Notes: generated from the letters alone by a model not told the origin. A stretch of DNA of 64,000 bases from Tsukamurella pseudospumae (GCF_001575205.1 NZ_LSRE01000002.1:62001-126000); one strand, 5' to 3'; positions 7,632 through 16,023 are shown, counted from the stretch's first letter. Made by a program: numbers and translations.

Positions 7632-7876
7632 TCGCCCCGAAGTTCGTGGCTGCGCTACCTGAGTCGTTGTTCGTGCCGGACTTCCTCGACTACGCGGCGG
7701 GTTTGGCTGAGCAGCCGGGCGTGTGGGCGGAGTGGCCTGGCGACGAGGTGGACGGTGTGCACGTGGCTCGGCCTGGCGACTTCGACGTGGTGGATCTTCA
7801 CGGTGAGGGCCCGGGTGGCGCGGTCGAGTGGACCCGCCGCGCCGGTCTCCTGTTCGTGCGATGGGTCGCAGCGTGA
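7628..7876 (+). CDS. Hypothetical early protein (82 aa)
   Basis: GTG start overlapping the zinc-ribbon gene. Acidic, with alternating hydrophobic strands (DGVHVARPGDFDVVDLHGEG), possibly a small beta-rich fold. No family recognised. Confidence 0.5.
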   Translation: MIAPKFVAALPESLFVPDFLDYAAGLAEQPGVWAEWPGDEVDGVHVARPGDFDVVDLHGEGPGGAVEWTRRAGLLFVRWVAA

Positions 7877-8814
7877 CCGCGGCGGTGCTCCCGGAGCGGG
7901 AGACGTTGATCGCGCCCGGCTCGGCGCGGTGGCGCGAGCTCATGACGGGCTCGAAGGTCGCGGCCGCGCTCGGCCTGCACCCCACCAGGTCGTCGCGCGC
8001 GGTCTGGCACGAGATGCGCGGCGACGTGCCGCCGGACCCGACCGAGCAGATCATGGAGGACGGGCACCACCTGGAGCCCGCGATCGCCGCGATGTGGCTG
8101 GATCGCAACCCCGGCGCGCGCCTGGTGCGTGGCGAGCACACCGTCGCCCGCGCGGACATGCCGTGGGCGGCCGCGAACCCCGACGGGCTCGCCGAACTCC
8201 CCGACGGCCGCCGCATCTACGTGGAGTACAAGACCGACCGCGACGGCCTGAACAAGTACGGCGACGCGTGGACCGACCAGGTGCCCGTGAACTACCTGGT
8301 GCAGTGCCTATGGCAGATGCTCCTCGGCGACTGCGACGAGACGTGGCTCGTGGTGCTCGGCGGCCGGAACCTCGACCTGACCCCGTACCGGATCGAGTTC
8401 GACGCGGAGACGGGGCGCGCGCTGGCGGCGAAGGCGTACGAGTTCTGGGAGTCGCTGCACCTCGGCACCCCGCTCGCGGAGCTCACGCCGCCGGCGTTGT
8501 CGGAGGACGTGTGCGAGCTGCCGATGCTGCGGAAGCTGCACCCCGATATCGACCCGGACCTCGAGGTGGAGCTGGACCAGCAGCTCGCTTTCGACCACCT
8601 CGAAGCCCTGGCCGCGTTGAAGGCCGCGGAGAAACGTGCCGATCACACGAAGGCCCGCGTGCTCGACGCGATGGGCCGGGCACGGCTCGCCACCTGGAAC
8701 GCGCTCACCGTCGCTCGGCGGCAGCCGAACAGCCATGGCGGCGTGTCCCTGTACGCGCCCCGCAAGACCCCGATCATCCCCAATCCCACCAAGAAGGAGA
8801 ACACCACCTCATGA
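7873..8814 (+). CDS. YqaJ-type recombination exonuclease
   Basis: About 313 aa. The YqaJ/lambda-exonuclease nuclease core is visible: GSARWRELMTGSKVAAALGL, GHHLEPAIAAMW, AANPDGLAEL and VEYKTD, supplying the PD-(D/E)XK acidic and Lys residues (about residues 15-125). A QCLWQMLLGDCDETWLVVL helix-strand follows. It would resect double-stranded ends for annealing by the RecT-like protein next door. The GTG at 7873 is coupled to the previous stop (GTGA); ATG 7861 is an alternative start. Confidence 0.85.
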   Translation: MTAAVLPERETLIAPGSARWRELMTGSKVAAALGLHPTRSSRAVWHEMRGDVPPDPTEQIMEDGHHLEPAIAAMWLDRNPGARLVRGEHTVARADMPWAAANPDGLAELPDGRRIYVEYKTDRDGLNKYGDAWTDQVPVNYLVQCLWQMLLGDCDETWLVVLGGRNLDLTPYRIEFDAETGRALAAKAYEFWESLHLGTPLAELTPPALSEDVCELPMLRKLHPDIDPDLEVELDQQLAFDHLEALAALKAAEKRADHTKARVLDAMGRARLATWNALTVARRQPNSHGGVSLYAPRKTPIIPNPTKKENTTS

Positions 8815-9764
8815 CCAGCATCGAGAAGTACGAGGCGGATACGCCCGCGCTGGCGCCGCTCGTTACCACCGCGCCGCTGTCGCCGCTGGAGAAGATGCGC
8901 GAGCAGGCCGAGTCCATGTCCGTCGCGTTCCAGCTCGCCGACGGGATCTGCCGGACGAGCATCTGCCCGCAGACGTTCCGCGGGAAGCCTGAGGACGGCG
9001 CGGTCGCGATCATGGCCGGCGCCACGTGGGGTCTCGACGCGATCGCCTCGCTGCAGAACATCTTCGTCGTGCACGGCACCCCGAGCACCTACGCGAAGGT
9101 GATGAAGGCCGTCACCCTCCGCGCCGGGCACAAGGTCGAGACCGTCGAGTCGTCCGACACCCGCGTGGTGGTTCGGGCGCAGCGCGCCGGATCGGACACA
9201 TGGGAGGAGTCCGTGTGGACGATCGAGCGCGCGCAGAAGGCCGGGTACCTGTCGAACCAGAAGTACAAGACGGAGCCGGAGGCGATGTTGTACGCCCGCG
9301 CGACGGCGGAGGCCTGCCGTCGGATCGCTCCCGACGCGATCCTCGGGATGCCGTACAGCCGTGAGGAAATGGAGGACGTGGCCGCGCCGCGGTACGTCCA
9401 GACCACTGTGGGCGCGCCCGGCGTCGCGGGTCTCGCGGCCGCGCTCGGCGCCGCCCCGGTGGCCGAGGAGCTCGCGCCCACCCCGCCGGCCGAGCAGTCG
9501 GCCCCCGCCCAGCCGGAGCCGGAGCCGGTCGCGGAGGAGACGGCACCTGAACCCGCGCCCGCAGAGGAGCAGCCTGCGGCGCCGAAGAAGGCCACGGCCC
9601 GGCAGATCGCGGCCGTCAAGGCCCGGCTGGAGTCCGAGGGCTACGAGCCGAAGGACTGGAGCGACATGCTCACCGCCTGGACGGAGCGGGACATCAAGAC
9701 GATCAACGACCTCACCGATCAGGACGTGGCCGCGATCGACGCAATTTTCAACGAAGGGAAGTAG
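8811..9764 (+). CDS. recT: RecT-like single-strand annealing protein
   Basis: 317-aa protein, ATG overlapping the exonuclease stop, with an AAGGAG ribosome site 10 nt upstream. Residues about 30-190 (FQLADGICRTSICPQTFRGK, GAVAIMAGATWGLDAIASLQ, TEPEAMLYARATAEACRRIA) match RecT-family annealing proteins. Residues about 215-260 are a Pro/Glu/Ala linker, and a C-terminal helical module follows. With YqaJ it forms a two-component recombination system resembling that of mycobacteriophage Che9c. Confidence 0.85.
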   Translation: MTSIEKYEADTPALAPLVTTAPLSPLEKMREQAESMSVAFQLADGICRTSICPQTFRGKPEDGAVAIMAGATWGLDAIASLQNIFVVHGTPSTYAKVMKAVTLRAGHKVETVESSDTRVVVRAQRAGSDTWEESVWTIERAQKAGYLSNQKYKTEPEAMLYARATAEACRRIAPDAILGMPYSREEMEDVAAPRYVQTTVGAPGVAGLAAALGAAPVAEELAPTPPAEQSAPAQPEPEPVAEETAPEPAPAEEQPAAPKKATARQIAAVKARLESEGYEPKDWSDMLTAWTERDIKTINDLTDQDVAAIDAIFNEGK

Positions 9765-9767
9765 ATC

Positions 9768-10184
9768 ATGGCCGAGGTTCACAACCAGCAGGGCGACGAC
9801 GCGGCGACCGCCGCAGGGTTCTCCCGCTACCAGTTCAGCGGGAAGCCGGGCGACCAGTTCGAGTACACGCCGGAGATCGGCGAGAAGCGCGTCATGACCG
9901 TCACGGTCGAGTGCACCGCGCACGAGGAGAAGGCCACCGCGAACGAGGGCATCCAGAAGATCGTGAAGCTCAAGGTCGTCGAGGCCGAGGTCGGTTCGCT
10001 GGCCGCGAAGGCGCCGACGGATCCGACGCTGTTCGGCGACCCCGAGGACGCCGAGCCGCGCCCCGAGCTGGGCGACTACGTCCAGGGCGTCGACGAGGAC
10101 TTCGCGCCGCCCGCCGCAGACGTGCTGCCCGAGCACGAGGACGAAGGCCGCGCGCCCGCGGGCATGTTCTCCGACGGCGCCTGA
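9768..10184 (+). CDS. Hypothetical recombination-block protein (138 aa)
   Basis: Starts 4 nt after recT. A beta-rich core (SRYQFSGKPGDQFEYTPEIG, KRVMTVTVECTAH) is followed by an acidic disordered C-terminus. Proteins with the PGDxFEYTPEIG pattern are common beside actinophage recT genes; function is not known, and a single-strand-binding or accessory role is only a guess. Confidence 0.6.
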   Translation: MAEVHNQQGDDAATAAGFSRYQFSGKPGDQFEYTPEIGEKRVMTVTVECTAHEEKATANEGIQKIVKLKVVEAEVGSLAAKAPTDPTLFGDPEDAEPRPELGDYVQGVDEDFAPPAADVLPEHEDEGRAPAGMFSDGA

Positions 10185-10205
10185 CGGTCGGCCGTCACCC
10201 ACGAC

Positions 10206-10252
10206 CCGGGCGGCGGCGCGCAGTCCCACCAGCGGCCCGCGCCGTCGCCCGG
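10206..10252 (+). terminator. 15-bp stem-loop between 9768 gene and the ATPase gene
   Basis: Arms 10206-10220 (ccgggcggcggcgcg) and 10238-10252 (cgcgccgtcgcccgg) pair over all 15 positions if one G-U wobble is allowed, with a 17-nt loop. There is no U run. It is one of the few non-coding gaps in the early operon (10185-10280) and could attenuate or protect the transcript upstream of the ATPase gene. Confidence 0.45.
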
Positions 10253-10280
10253 TTCCACTCCAATCCCGAAGGACCCAAGC

Positions 10281-11552
10281 ATGACCAGCACGATCACCGA
10301 GGCGGCTCCGCTCCGCGTCGTCCATCTCGAAGCCGAGAACTTCAAGCGCCTCCGCGCTGTCGAGATCACCCCCGACCCTGACCAGAATGTGGTCACCATC
10401 GCCGGACGCAACGCCCAGGGCAAGAGCAGCGTGATCGACGCGATCTGGGCGGCGCTCGCGAACACCGCCGCCGCGAAGGGCACCAACACCAGCCGCCCGA
10501 TCCGCGACGGTGAGGACCGCGCCCGCGTGTCCGTCGACCTCGGTGGCCTCGTCGTCACCCGCACATGGGCCGGAGAGAAGACCACGCTCACCGTCACGTC
10601 CGCCGACGGCGCGAAGTACAACTCTCCGCAGCGGATGCTCGACGACCTCATCGGCAGCCTCTCGTTCGACCCGCTGGCGTTCGCAGGGCTCCCCGCGAAG
10701 GCGCAGCAGGCCGAACTCCTGGCGCTGGTGGACTTGCCGTTTGACCCTGACCGGCTGGCCGACGAGCGGGGCGCGGTGTTCGCGATGCGCACGGAGACGG
10801 GCCGCGCGGTCAAGCAGCTCCAGGGGCAGCTCGACGGGCTCCCCGCGCACGACCCCACGGCCCCGGCCGAGGAGGTGTCGGCGGCGGACCTGCTCGGGCG
10901 GATCAACGAGGCCCGCCACGCCGAGCGCGAGTGGGACGAGGCGTCGGACGCGGTGGAGGAAGCCGCGCATCGTGTCCGCGTGCTGAAAGTGGATCTGGAG
11001 GAGGCCGAGGACGAGCTGAAGGCCAGGAGCGCCGAGATGTCCGCGCTGACCGAGCCGGACGAGAACACCGTGCCGACGCTCGAGCGGCAGGTCGAGACCA
11101 TCGACGCGACGAACGCCCGCGTGCGGGCGAACGCCGACCGCGCCCGCGTCGCCAACCTGCTCGAGCTGGAGCGGGCGCACTGGCAGGAGCAGACCGACGA
11201 GATCGCCGACCTCGACCGGCGGCGCGCCGACGGCCTCGCGGCGGCCGAGTTCCCCGTGCAGGGCCTCGGGTTCGACGACGGCGGCGTCACCTACCAGGGC
11301 GTGCCGTTCGGGCAGGCGTCCGCCGCCGAGCAGCTCCGCGTGTCCGTCGCCATCGCGATGGCGCTGAACCCGACGGTGCGCGTGATCCGCATCGCCGACG
11401 GGAGCCTCCTCGACGCCGACAACCTCGCGCTGATCGGCGAGATGGCGGCCGACCGCGGCTACCAGGTGTGGGTCGAGACGGTGCGGGACCGCGGCGTCGA
11501 CGGCCCCGGCATCCTCATCGAGGACGGCCAGGTCGCTGGCGGTGCAGCATGA
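10281..11552 (+). CDS. SbcC/RecF-like phage ATPase
   Basis: 423-aa protein with an N-terminal SMC/RecF-type start (VVHLEAENFKRLRAVEITPD) and Walker A GRNAQGKSS near residue 44. A central coiled coil (about residues 170-320, VEEAAHRVRVLKVDLEEAED) and a C-terminal ATPase half with SAAEQLRVSVAIAMALNP (signature-like) and VRVIRIADGSLLDADN complete the layout of AAA ATPases in phage recombination modules. It likely works with the YqaJ/RecT pair. RBS GAAGGA is 7 nt from the ATG. Coupled to the next gene by ATGA. Confidence 0.8.
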   Translation: MTSTITEAAPLRVVHLEAENFKRLRAVEITPDPDQNVVTIAGRNAQGKSSVIDAIWAALANTAAAKGTNTSRPIRDGEDRARVSVDLGGLVVTRTWAGEKTTLTVTSADGAKYNSPQRMLDDLIGSLSFDPLAFAGLPAKAQQAELLALVDLPFDPDRLADERGAVFAMRTETGRAVKQLQGQLDGLPAHDPTAPAEEVSAADLLGRINEARHAEREWDEASDAVEEAAHRVRVLKVDLEEAEDELKARSAEMSALTEPDENTVPTLERQVETIDATNARVRANADRARVANLLELERAHWQEQTDEIADLDRRRADGLAAAEFPVQGLGFDDGGVTYQGVPFGQASAAEQLRVSVAIAMALNPTVRVIRIADGSLLDADNLALIGEMAADRGYQVWVETVRDRGVDGPGILIEDGQVAGGAA

Positions 11553-11824
11553 CCGCCGGGTACACCAGCGCGGACGAAGTCGGCGCCCTCGCGGTGGAGC
11601 TGGCGTCCGAGCTCGAGTGCAACCCGGACCTGACCGCGGTCGCCGCGATGGCCGAGCAGCTGTGCGCCAGCACGCCGAACGTCGCCGCGCAGGTGATGCT
11701 CACGCTCGCGTCGTGGTTGCCGCTCACCGACACCCCGGAGGACCGCGAGCACCGCGCCCGCGTCCTCGCCGGCCTCCGCCTCGGCAGCGGCCTGCCCCTC
11801 CTCGCGGTTCCGGGTGCAGCATGA
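11549..11824 (+). CDS. Hypothetical helical protein (91 aa)
   Basis: Begins MTAGYTSADEVGALAVELAS. All-helical, with two Cys, no membrane segment. The ATG overlaps the ATPase stop and the stop overlaps the next ATG. No family recognised. Confidence 0.5.
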   Translation: MTAGYTSADEVGALAVELASELECNPDLTAVAAMAEQLCASTPNVAAQVMLTLASWLPLTDTPEDREHRARVLAGLRLGSGLPLLAVPGAA

Positions 11825-12168
11825 TCCACAACCTGAAGATCGAGCGGCGCTGGCTGGACCGCATCGTCGCGCACGAGAAGACCGCAGAGGTGCGGATCAA
11901 CGACCGCGACTTCCAGGCCGGCGACACCATCCAGTTCCACCGAGAGGACGTCGGTTACACCGGCGTGGTCCGCCGCATCACACACGTCCTCAGTGACGTG
12001 CCAGGCCTCGGTGCCGAGTACGTGGTCCTGTCCCTCGCGGACGGCCGGGTCGACGATGCGGAGCGACGCGCACGGAAGGAGGAGCGGGCGAACGCGCCGT
12101 TGCGCGGCACCATCACCCGCCTCACCCGCGAGCGCGACGAGGCCCGGGCGGAGGCGACCCGATCATGA
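11821..12168 (+). CDS. DUF3850-like (ASCH/PUA) protein
   Basis: 115 aa. Residues 1-75 (MIHNLKIERRWLDRIVAHEK, TAEVRINDRDFQAGDTIQFH, YTGVVRRITHV) match DUF3850, a PUA/ASCH-like putative RNA-binding fold often found in phages. A basic helical C-terminal extension (residues 80-115) is additional. RNA binding is inferred from the fold. Coupled to both neighbours. Confidence 0.7.
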   Translation: MIHNLKIERRWLDRIVAHEKTAEVRINDRDFQAGDTIQFHREDVGYTGVVRRITHVLSDVPGLGAEYVVLSLADGRVDDAERRARKEERANAPLRGTITRLTRERDEARAEATRS

Positions 12169-12509
12169 CCCGTGCCGAGAACGTGTACCGGATCGTGAAC
12201 TGCCGCTCGTGCTCCGCGCGCGTCATCTGGACTGTCACCAACCCCGAGCTGAAGTCCGGGCACCCGATGATGGTCGACGCCGACCCGCACCCGAACGGCA
12301 ACATCCTCCTGGCCCGCTACCCGAGCATCGAGCACGAGCCGGGCAAGCCCGTCCCGGTCCGCGCGACCGTGATGCGGCCCGGGCAGATCGCCGGAGCCCG
12401 CGCCGACGGGAACGTCCTCTACCGCAGCCACTTCGCGTCATGCCCCCACGCCGACCGCTGGCGCAAGACCAACGCCGCCCGCCACGCCAAGAACGGATCC
12501 CGCCGATGA
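12165..12509 (+). CDS. Hypothetical zinc-ribbon-like protein (114 aa)
   Basis: An N-terminal CRSCSARVIWTVT strand-turn and a C-terminal FASCPHADRWRK motif could together bind zinc. Between them lies a region rich in Pro and His. Coupled by 4-bp overlaps to both neighbours. Function unknown. Confidence 0.5.
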   Translation: MTRAENVYRIVNCRSCSARVIWTVTNPELKSGHPMMVDADPHPNGNILLARYPSIEHEPGKPVPVRATVMRPGQIAGARADGNVLYRSHFASCPHADRWRKTNAARHAKNGSRR

Positions 12510-13306
12510 CCACCACCGAAGCCAGCCACGACGTCTACGTCGACGCCGTCCCTGTCGCCGAAATGTTCGTCGACCGCAGCTACCAGCGCGACCTCGAGGA
12601 GCGCCGCGCCCACCGGATCGGCGGCGCCTGGGACCGCCGCCTCGTCGGCGTCCTCGACGTCTCCGACCGCGGCCCCGAGCACCACCCGCGGTACGCGATC
12701 ATCAACGGCCAGCACCGCTGGGCCGCTGCGTCGCACTCTGGCGCCGCCACTCACCTCGCCGCGAACGTCCACGTCGGCCTCACCGTCGCCGACGAAGCCG
12801 CTCTGTTCCGCGACATCGACCAGTCCACCAAGAAGCTGACCGTCTGGGACCGCTGGAAGGCCCGCCGCGCCGCAGGCGACATCGTCGTCACCGGCATCGA
12901 CCAGATCGCGGAAGGCTTCGGCCTCAAGGTCGCGCAGGGCAGCGCGTCGAACTACATCGTGTGCCTGTCCGCGCTCGAATACTGCTACGGGGTCGACCCG
13001 CAGTACCTCGCGCGGACGCTCGAGTTCGTCGGCGACGTGTGGCCGGGCGACTCGGCCGGGCTGAAGCACGGCGTCATCCGCGCGCTGTTCGAGATCCTGT
13101 GGTCCGAGGCCCTACCCGACACTGGACGTCTCGCCGACGCACTGTCCGAGCTCACACCGACTCAGGTGCACGCCCGGGCGGTCGAGTCGCGGAAGATCCA
13201 CGACGGCCAGCACTGGCAGTGCACGATCCGCGTGATCGTCGAGGCCTACAACCGCGCCGGCCGCGGCAAGGTCGACCCGCAGACCGTTCTCCGGGCGGCG
13301 TCGTGA
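12506..13306 (+). CDS. ParB/sulfiredoxin-fold protein (DUF6551-like)
   Basis: 266 aa. The N-terminal third has the ParB-like core VAEMFVDRSYQRDLEERR followed by YAIINGQHRWAAA, the G(Q/E)HR box of ParB-type NTP-binding or nuclease folds. FRDIDQSTKKLTVWDRWKA and an all-helical C-terminal half follow, as in phage ParB-like proteins. In phages these have been linked to DNA nicking or gene regulation; the exact activity here is unknown. Confidence 0.7.
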   Translation: MTTTEASHDVYVDAVPVAEMFVDRSYQRDLEERRAHRIGGAWDRRLVGVLDVSDRGPEHHPRYAIINGQHRWAAASHSGAATHLAANVHVGLTVADEAALFRDIDQSTKKLTVWDRWKARRAAGDIVVTGIDQIAEGFGLKVAQGSASNYIVCLSALEYCYGVDPQYLARTLEFVGDVWPGDSAGLKHGVIRALFEILWSEALPDTGRLADALSELTPTQVHARAVESRKIHDGQHWQCTIRVIVEAYNRAGRGKVDPQTVLRAAS

Positions 13307-13500
13307 TCCACCACAGGATCGGCACCGTCGTGCGCGTCCTCCGCCTCGACCCCGGTCAGGTCCAGCACATGCCCGCACCCGGCGTCGCCGTGTTCGGGAT
13401 CGTCAAGGCCGGACCCGTGAACGGCCTCTACGCCGTGCTCCTCATGACCAACGAGGTCGTGCACATCCCCGCACAGCACCTCACCACCACGAAGGACTGA
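13303..13500 (+). CDS. Small beta-rich protein (65 aa)
   Basis: GTG start overlapping the ParB-like gene. Sequence MIHHRIGTVVRVLRLDPGQV and VHIPAQHLTT suggests a small SH3-like barrel. No family recognised. Confidence 0.5.
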   Translation: MIHHRIGTVVRVLRLDPGQVQHMPAPGVAVFGIVKAGPVNGLYAVLLMTNEVVHIPAQHLTTTKD

Positions 13501-13502
13501 AC

Positions 13503-13772
13503 ATGCCTCAGCCGAAGGGCCTCCGCCTCGGCGACCCCGACGACCACGACCCGCTCGCCGTGCAGCGCGCGCTCACCGCCTACCGCGGGCCGCTGCGGCA
13601 GCCGTGCCTCGTCCACGTCACCAACCCGGCCGACCGCGCCCGCATCGTCCAGCTCGCCGCCGAAGGCGAACTCACCCGCACACAGGCCGCCCGGCTGCTC
13701 CACTGCTCCGGCAGCGCGATCAACGCCTACCTCACCGAACTCGCCCTCATCACCATGGAGACCGCAGCATGA
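13503..13772 (+). CDS. Small helix-turn-helix protein (89 aa)
   Basis: C-terminal half RARIVQLAAEGELTRTQAAR then LLHCSGSAINAYLTELA is a clear helix-turn-helix of the homeodomain/resolvase type (residues about 42-82). Likely an early transcriptional regulator or DNA-binding accessory. ATG two nt after the preceding stop; coupled to the following gene. Confidence 0.6.
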   Translation: MPQPKGLRLGDPDDHDPLAVQRALTAYRGPLRQPCLVHVTNPADRARIVQLAAEGELTRTQAARLLHCSGSAINAYLTELALITMETAA

Positions 13773-14361
13773 CGCCGCTGACGGCCGACCAGCTCACCGC
13801 GCTCCGGTGCTTCTCCAGCTTCACGGAGGCCGTCGCGCTCGTCGCCGACCCGACCGCCGCGGCGATCGCCACGATGAAGCCCGTCGACGGGTACTGGGTT
13901 GCCGGCGCGATGACCGGCGGCCACATCGGGCCACCGTCCCCGAGCTCCAGGCATGGTCGCGCGCCCTCCCGGACTGGGTCCGCACCGGCCCGCCCGGAGT
14001 CATCGACGACTCCCACCTGACGTTCTTCCACCAGTTCACGATGGCCCGGTGCGCCAACCCGACCCGGCCCGCGCGACACGCGCCCGGCACCGGCACCGGC
14101 TACATCCGAACGATCCGCATCTGCCGCACCCCATGGTCGAAGTACGCGTCGATCGAGAAGGCAATAGGCGGGATCATCAACGTCGGCATGGACTTCCCGT
14201 ACCCGTGCCGCTGGTGCATGCGCTGGATCCTCTACCCCAACACCGACCCGAACCTCGTCGACGCCGCCGTCACCGAGCTCACCCGTCTCGGCGTGATCCT
14301 CGAGGATGCCCGTGTCGCGCCGGCCGAACCGGAGTACGTCGGACAAGGGGTGCTCTGGTGA
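13769..14361 (+). pseudogene. Hypothetical protein split by a -1 frameshift
   Basis: The frame from ATG 13769 (MTPLTADQLTALRCFSSFTE to VAGAMTGGHIG) loses coding character at about 13925-13930. The -1 frame then reads ATVPELQAWSRALPDWVRTG through FFHQFTMARCANPTRPARHA and CRWCMRWILYPNTDPN to 14361. Adding one G to the GGG run near 13928 joins both into a protein of about 197 aa with a CRWCMRW motif. No start codon precedes the second part nearby. Real inactivation, a programmed shift or an assembly error are all possible. Family not recognised. Confidence 0.5.
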
Positions 14362-14362
14362 C

Positions 14363-14400
14363 ACACAGTAAACGCGGAGCAAATGCAATTAGTCCACCGA
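14363..14400 (+). promoter_or_regulatory. AT-rich element shared with the terL leader
   Basis: cagtaaac, an 8-nt gap, then aatgcaattagtcc. The terL leader (minus strand, 25063-25026) has cagtaaac and aatgcaactagtcc in the same order with a 15-nt gap. It precedes the replication gene at 14446, so an internal promoter or regulator site is plausible. The same stretch could be read as a 25-codon ORF from GTG 14358, which I do not credit. Confidence 0.35.
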
Positions 14401-14445
14401 GAAGCGATAGGCTGACTGCCGAAAGTGCCAAGTGAGGAGCGACCG

Positions 14446-14700
14446 ATGAAGCTGACCCCGTGGGTGGTCGAAAGCCCCGAGGTGACCGCCCTTCCACACA
14501 GAGCTCGGTACGCCTACATCGTGCTCGCGGCGCACTCCGAAGCGCAGGGCGCGCCGGACGGCACCATCGACGACGCTACGTTCAGGCGTGTCCGCGGCCA
14601 GTACCGCAGCACCCTCCTTGAGGCCGGGCTCGTCGAGCCCGCGGGGGACCGCTGGCGCGTCCTCTCACCCCGCGTCCGACAGGAGGCGCAGCAACCGTGA
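14446..14700 (+). CDS. Winged-helix-like small protein (84 aa)
   Basis: MKLTPWVVESPEVTALPHRA, then IVLAAHSEAQGAPDGTIDDA and LLEAGLVEPAGDRWRVL, a short winged-helix pattern as in replication-initiator neighbours. ATG 14446 has GAGGA 8 nt upstream. Coupled to 14697 by GTGA. Confidence 0.6.
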   Translation: MKLTPWVVESPEVTALPHRARYAYIVLAAHSEAQGAPDGTIDDATFRRVRGQYRSTLLEAGLVEPAGDRWRVLSPRVRQEAQQP

Positions 14701-15086
14701 GTCTCCCGTGGATCCGCCTGGACACGAACGTGTTCGACCACCCGAAGATCCTCAGCCTGCTCGAACTCGACGAGGACGACGACACAGCGCCCGGCCGGCG
14801 AGCCCTCGCACTGTACTTCTTCGGCCTCACCTACACCGGGAAGCACGAGCTCGACGGGTTCGTTCCCAGGTCCGCGCTTCGCCTCATCGGAGCGTCGAGG
14901 GCTGACGCGCGGAACCTCGTCGAAGTCGGCCTCTGGGTCGCCGACGGGACCGCCGGATGGAGCACGCATGGGTGGGCGGATCGGCAGGCGTCCACGGAGG
15001 AATCGAAGGCCCGTTCTGAGCGTGCGCGGAAGGCTGCACAGACCCGCTGGGCCAAGCAACGGGACAGCAAAATCGGGGAGGAATAG
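14697..15086 (+). CDS. Replication initiation/primosome-type protein
   Basis: 129 aa: MSLPWIRLDTNVFDHPKILS then FFGLTYTGKHELDGFVPRSA, LRLIGASRADARNLVEVGLW, and a basic tail ERARKAAQTRWAKQR. This is the usual layout of small actinophage/DnaT-like replication proteins with a winged helix and basic C-terminus. It is followed directly by the iteron-like array at 15090, which it may bind; initiator function is inferred from this arrangement. Confidence 0.6.
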   Translation: MSLPWIRLDTNVFDHPKILSLLELDEDDDTAPGRRALALYFFGLTYTGKHELDGFVPRSALRLIGASRADARNLVEVGLWVADGTAGWSTHGWADRQASTEESKARSERARKAAQTRWAKQRDSKIGEE

Positions 15087-15089
15087 GAC

Positions 15090-15238
15090 ATGCTCAAACG
15101 ATGCTCAGGAATGCTCGAGCATGTCCGTTTCTTATGCTCAAGCATGTCCGTTTCCGATGCTCAACCGATGCTAAACGGATGCTCGGAAAATGCTCCGAAC
15201 AGGACTAATATGCTACGAGCAATGCACGTCGAATGCCT
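15090..15238. repeat. Iteron-like ATGCTC array, candidate phage replication origin
   Basis: ATGCTC or a one-to-two-base variant begins at 15090, 15101, 15111, 15121 (ATGTCC), 15134, 15144 (ATGTCC), 15157, 15168 (ATGCTA), 15179, 15190, 15210 (ATGCTA), 15222 and 15233. Most steps are 10-11 bp, one helical turn. A 23-bp direct repeat unit gcatgtccgtttcttatgct / gcatgtccgtttccgatgct starts at 15119 and 15142. An 11-bp period is not a multiple of 3, so the repetition is not protein-level. A 68-codon frame crosses it but is better explained as a shadow. Confidence 0.6.
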
Positions 15239-15424
15239 CGCGCGCGCGACGGACGGACGGACGGACGGACTAACGAACATGCTCTGGTCACCCTGAGTAG
15301 GAATCTCACTGCCCGGTAACGCGCGCGGGGGCTCCCGCCCCCACACCCCCGGCCCTCCCCGGCTCGCCACACACCACCCGATGGCCCCGACGCTCCGCGC
15401 CGAGCCGCAGCGAAACGAGACGCC
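15239..15424. other. Non-coding stretch with tandem repeat and hairpin
   Basis: No convincing gene. It holds a GACG tetranucleotide run (15248-15267) and a strong hairpin, GGGGGC (15327-15332) pairing with GCCCCC (15337-15342) across tccc, then a C-rich segment before the HNH gene. It may belong to the origin region or terminate early transcription. Confidence 0.45.
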
Positions 15425-15916
15425 ATGACCGAACCCGAAAGCTTCCGCGAAATCCTCGAGCCCCTCGTGGACCTCATGGACACCCGGCGCGCCGAAGTCA
15501 TCCGCACCAGCCAGACCGAAGAACGCGCACCCATCAGCGACGCCGCACGGCTCACAGTGCTCCGCCGCTGCCACTACCGCTGCGAATGGTGCGGATCCCG
15601 AACCCGCCTCGAACTCGACCACATCGTCCCCTGGAGCGCCGGCGGAAGCGACAACCCGAGCAACCTCCGCGCCCTCTGCCACACCTGCAACCAGGATCGC
15701 TCCAACTGGGTCAACGACGCCGACATGGTCATCGCACACCGCAACGCCACCATGCCCAGCGGAATGTGCCTACAGCACTACTCCGGCGACCCTGACACCT
15801 TCCAGCAAGTCGCCCACCACCGCGAGCGCGTGTTCTGCCTTCAATGCGGCTCCGTCGTTCTCGGCATCACCTTCGACTCGATGGTCAACGAGATCGACGA
15901 CCTGAACCCCTGGTAG
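15425..15916 (+). CDS. HNH endonuclease
   Basis: 163 aa. The HNH core is CEWCGSRTRLELDHIVPWSAG then NPSNLRALCHTCN, with zinc pairs CxxC and CxxC and catalytic LDHIVP (residues about 52-95). A second Cys pair (FCLQCGSVVL) forms a C-terminal zinc ribbon. It may be a replication or packaging-linked nuclease, or a free-standing homing enzyme next to the candidate origin. Confidence 0.85.
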   Translation: MTEPESFREILEPLVDLMDTRRAEVIRTSQTEERAPISDAARLTVLRRCHYRCEWCGSRTRLELDHIVPWSAGGSDNPSNLRALCHTCNQDRSNWVNDADMVIAHRNATMPSGMCLQHYSGDPDTFQQVAHHRERVFCLQCGSVVLGITFDSMVNEIDDLNPW

Positions 15917-16023
15917 GTCGTGCGGATGCCGGGGACGGTGGTCTCGCCTTCCGTGTGAAAACTACGGTAAAGTTCAAACTAATCCGTCGATCGCGCTTCG
16001 ATTCCATCCCCAGGAGACCCCAG

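Noticed and set aside
14358-14435. A 25-codon ORF (MTHSKRGANAISPPRS...) before the replication genes
   Set aside because: Too short, no homology; the sequence is better explained as an AT-rich regulatory stretch shared with the terL leader.
15090-15296. A 68-codon ORF starting MLKRCSGMLEHVRFLCSS
   Set aside because: Its sequence simply follows the 11-bp ATGCTC repeats; the period is not a codon multiple and there is no ribosome site. Treated as a shadow of the iteron array.
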